DNA of 32,261 nucleotides from Variovorax sp. WDL1 (lineage in GTDB: Bacteria > Pseudomonadota > Gammaproteobacteria > Burkholderiales > Burkholderiaceae_C), in contig NZ_LMTS01000041.1 of assembly GCF_001541225.1 (NCBI RefSeq), positions 7,455 through 39,715 on the forward strand, given 5' to 3'. The notes beneath the pieces are model-generated. The model saw only the letters and a program-made list of their open reading frames with translations. It ran no database searches and had not been told where the DNA came from. A program made the position numbers and the translations under genes. Below are positions 31,817 to 32,261 of the stretch, in pieces (position 1 is the stretch's first letter; each line of letters begins with the position of its first letter).

Positions 31817-32155
31817 CTACTCGCCACGTGAGACTGGCCGTGCCTGAACATCGGTCACGTTGTCGCTGCGCTCACGCAGGCGAACCGGGCTGCTGGCTGC
31901 CTCGCCGCGCGCCCGGGCACCTGCGACATCGGCCGCGGTCGGCTCGGCCGGCTGCGTTGCAGCGCGGAACCGATCGAAACCATGACGCGGATCGAAGCGC
32001 ATGACCCAGGGCCGGACCGGCTGCCCCGTGAGGCGGGCCCAGCCGTAGCGCAGGCCCCAGACCGCCGCCAGCAGCATCACCGCGACAGCAAGGCTGGCCG
32101 CGAAGACCAGGCCCAGCAGGAACAGGACGACGCGCAGGAGGAAATTCATCATCAT
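31817..32155 (-). CDS. Small membrane-anchored hypothetical protein
   Basis: 112 residues. One long N-terminal hydrophobic stretch (FLLRVVLFLLGLVFAASLAV followed by AVMLLAAVWGLRYGW) that could form one or two helices, then a polar, Pro/Ala/Arg-rich tail likely in the cytoplasm. No known domain recognised. The start is one of three consecutive ATG codons (32155-32147). It lies only 5 nt after the stop of the upstream partial gene, so they are co-transcribed. The 185 nt to PhoD (31632-31816) hold nothing recognisable. Confidence 0.7.
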   Translation of the reverse strand: MMMNFLLRVVLFLLGLVFAASLAVAVMLLAAVWGLRYGWARLTGQPVRPWVMRFDPRHGFDRFRAATQPAEPTAADVAGARARGEAASSPVRLRERSDNVTDVQARPVSRGE

Positions 32156-32160
32156 CCGGA

Positions 32161-32261
32161 TTAGGCCACGGCCTCCGTGCGAGGTTCCCCGGCCTTCCGG
32201 AATTCGAACTGCCCCGGCGTGCGGATCGGATCGGTGGAGACCACGATCGTGTCCTTCGGCC
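32161..32261 (-). CDS. C-terminal end of an unidentified gene
   Basis: The frame is open from the right edge to TAA (32163-32161) and encodes PKDTIVVSTDPIRTP, then GQFEFRKAGEPRTEAVA. Not recognised. The close spacing to the small membrane protein suggests one operon. Only about 32 codons are visible. Confidence 0.6.
   Translation of the reverse strand, partial: PKDTIVVSTDPIRTPGQFEFRKAGEPRTEAVA

Overview
The window reads as chromosomal DNA of a high-GC betaproteobacterium of the order Burkholderiales, most likely family Comamonadaceae (Variovorax/Ramlibacter-like). The clues are the thrS-infC-rpmI-rplT-pheS order, a lysine/alanine-rich protein joined to a SWIB domain, abundant Bug-type solute receptors, promoters with TAGAAT -10 boxes, and two copies of a GC-rich palindromic repeat of a kind I associate with this family. 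No rRNA, tRNA, CRISPR array, transposase or phage gene was seen.

Layout. (1) 1-3900, minus strand: the translation operon thrS, infC, rpmI, rplT, pheS (cut by the left edge). infC very probably starts at ATC. thrS has a leader with a Thr-rich 20-codon ORF and a terminator hairpin just before its start, and pheS also has a terminator hairpin in front. (2) 3886-7640: a gene-free stretch, isocitrate lyase aceA, a gamma-glutamylcyclotransferase-like gene, an EamA exporter and the Lys/Ala-rich SWIB protein. (3) 7670-10142: a thiamine-diphosphate enzyme divergent from a TetR regulator. (4) 10169-22220, plus strand: a tightly packed eleven-gene cluster. It encodes two Bug receptors, one TctB/TctA permease pair, a Gfo/Idh/MocA dehydrogenase, a DUF993 aldolase-like protein, an NAD-dependent epimerase-like protein, a second DapA-superfamily aldolase, two AP-endonuclease-2-fold isomerases and an enolase-superfamily enzyme. 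A promoter with a three-half-site operator precedes it. (5) 22366-23202: an FMN riboswitch with an unusually long extra stem controlling a RibH2-type lumazine synthase. (6) 23264-32261: GST-like protein, GAF-like protein, TauE/SafE permease, MFS transporter with divergent AraC regulator, SulP transporter, ArfB, a Tat-exported PhoD-like phosphatase lipoprotein, a small membrane protein and the end of an unknown gene.

How the parts work together. The first block is housekeeping translation with several layers of possible feedback. The large central cluster looks like a complete uptake and breakdown route for one unidentified polyhydroxylated, probably acidic, compound: capture by a periplasmic receptor, import by TctAB, then oxidation, isomerisation, dehydration and retro-aldol cleavage. 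It is the best candidate for an undescribed system here. A second notable point is that one copy of the GC-rich repeat lies in frame inside the DUF993 gene and adds about 25-37 residues to the protein; the other copy is intergenic, next to the MFS gene.
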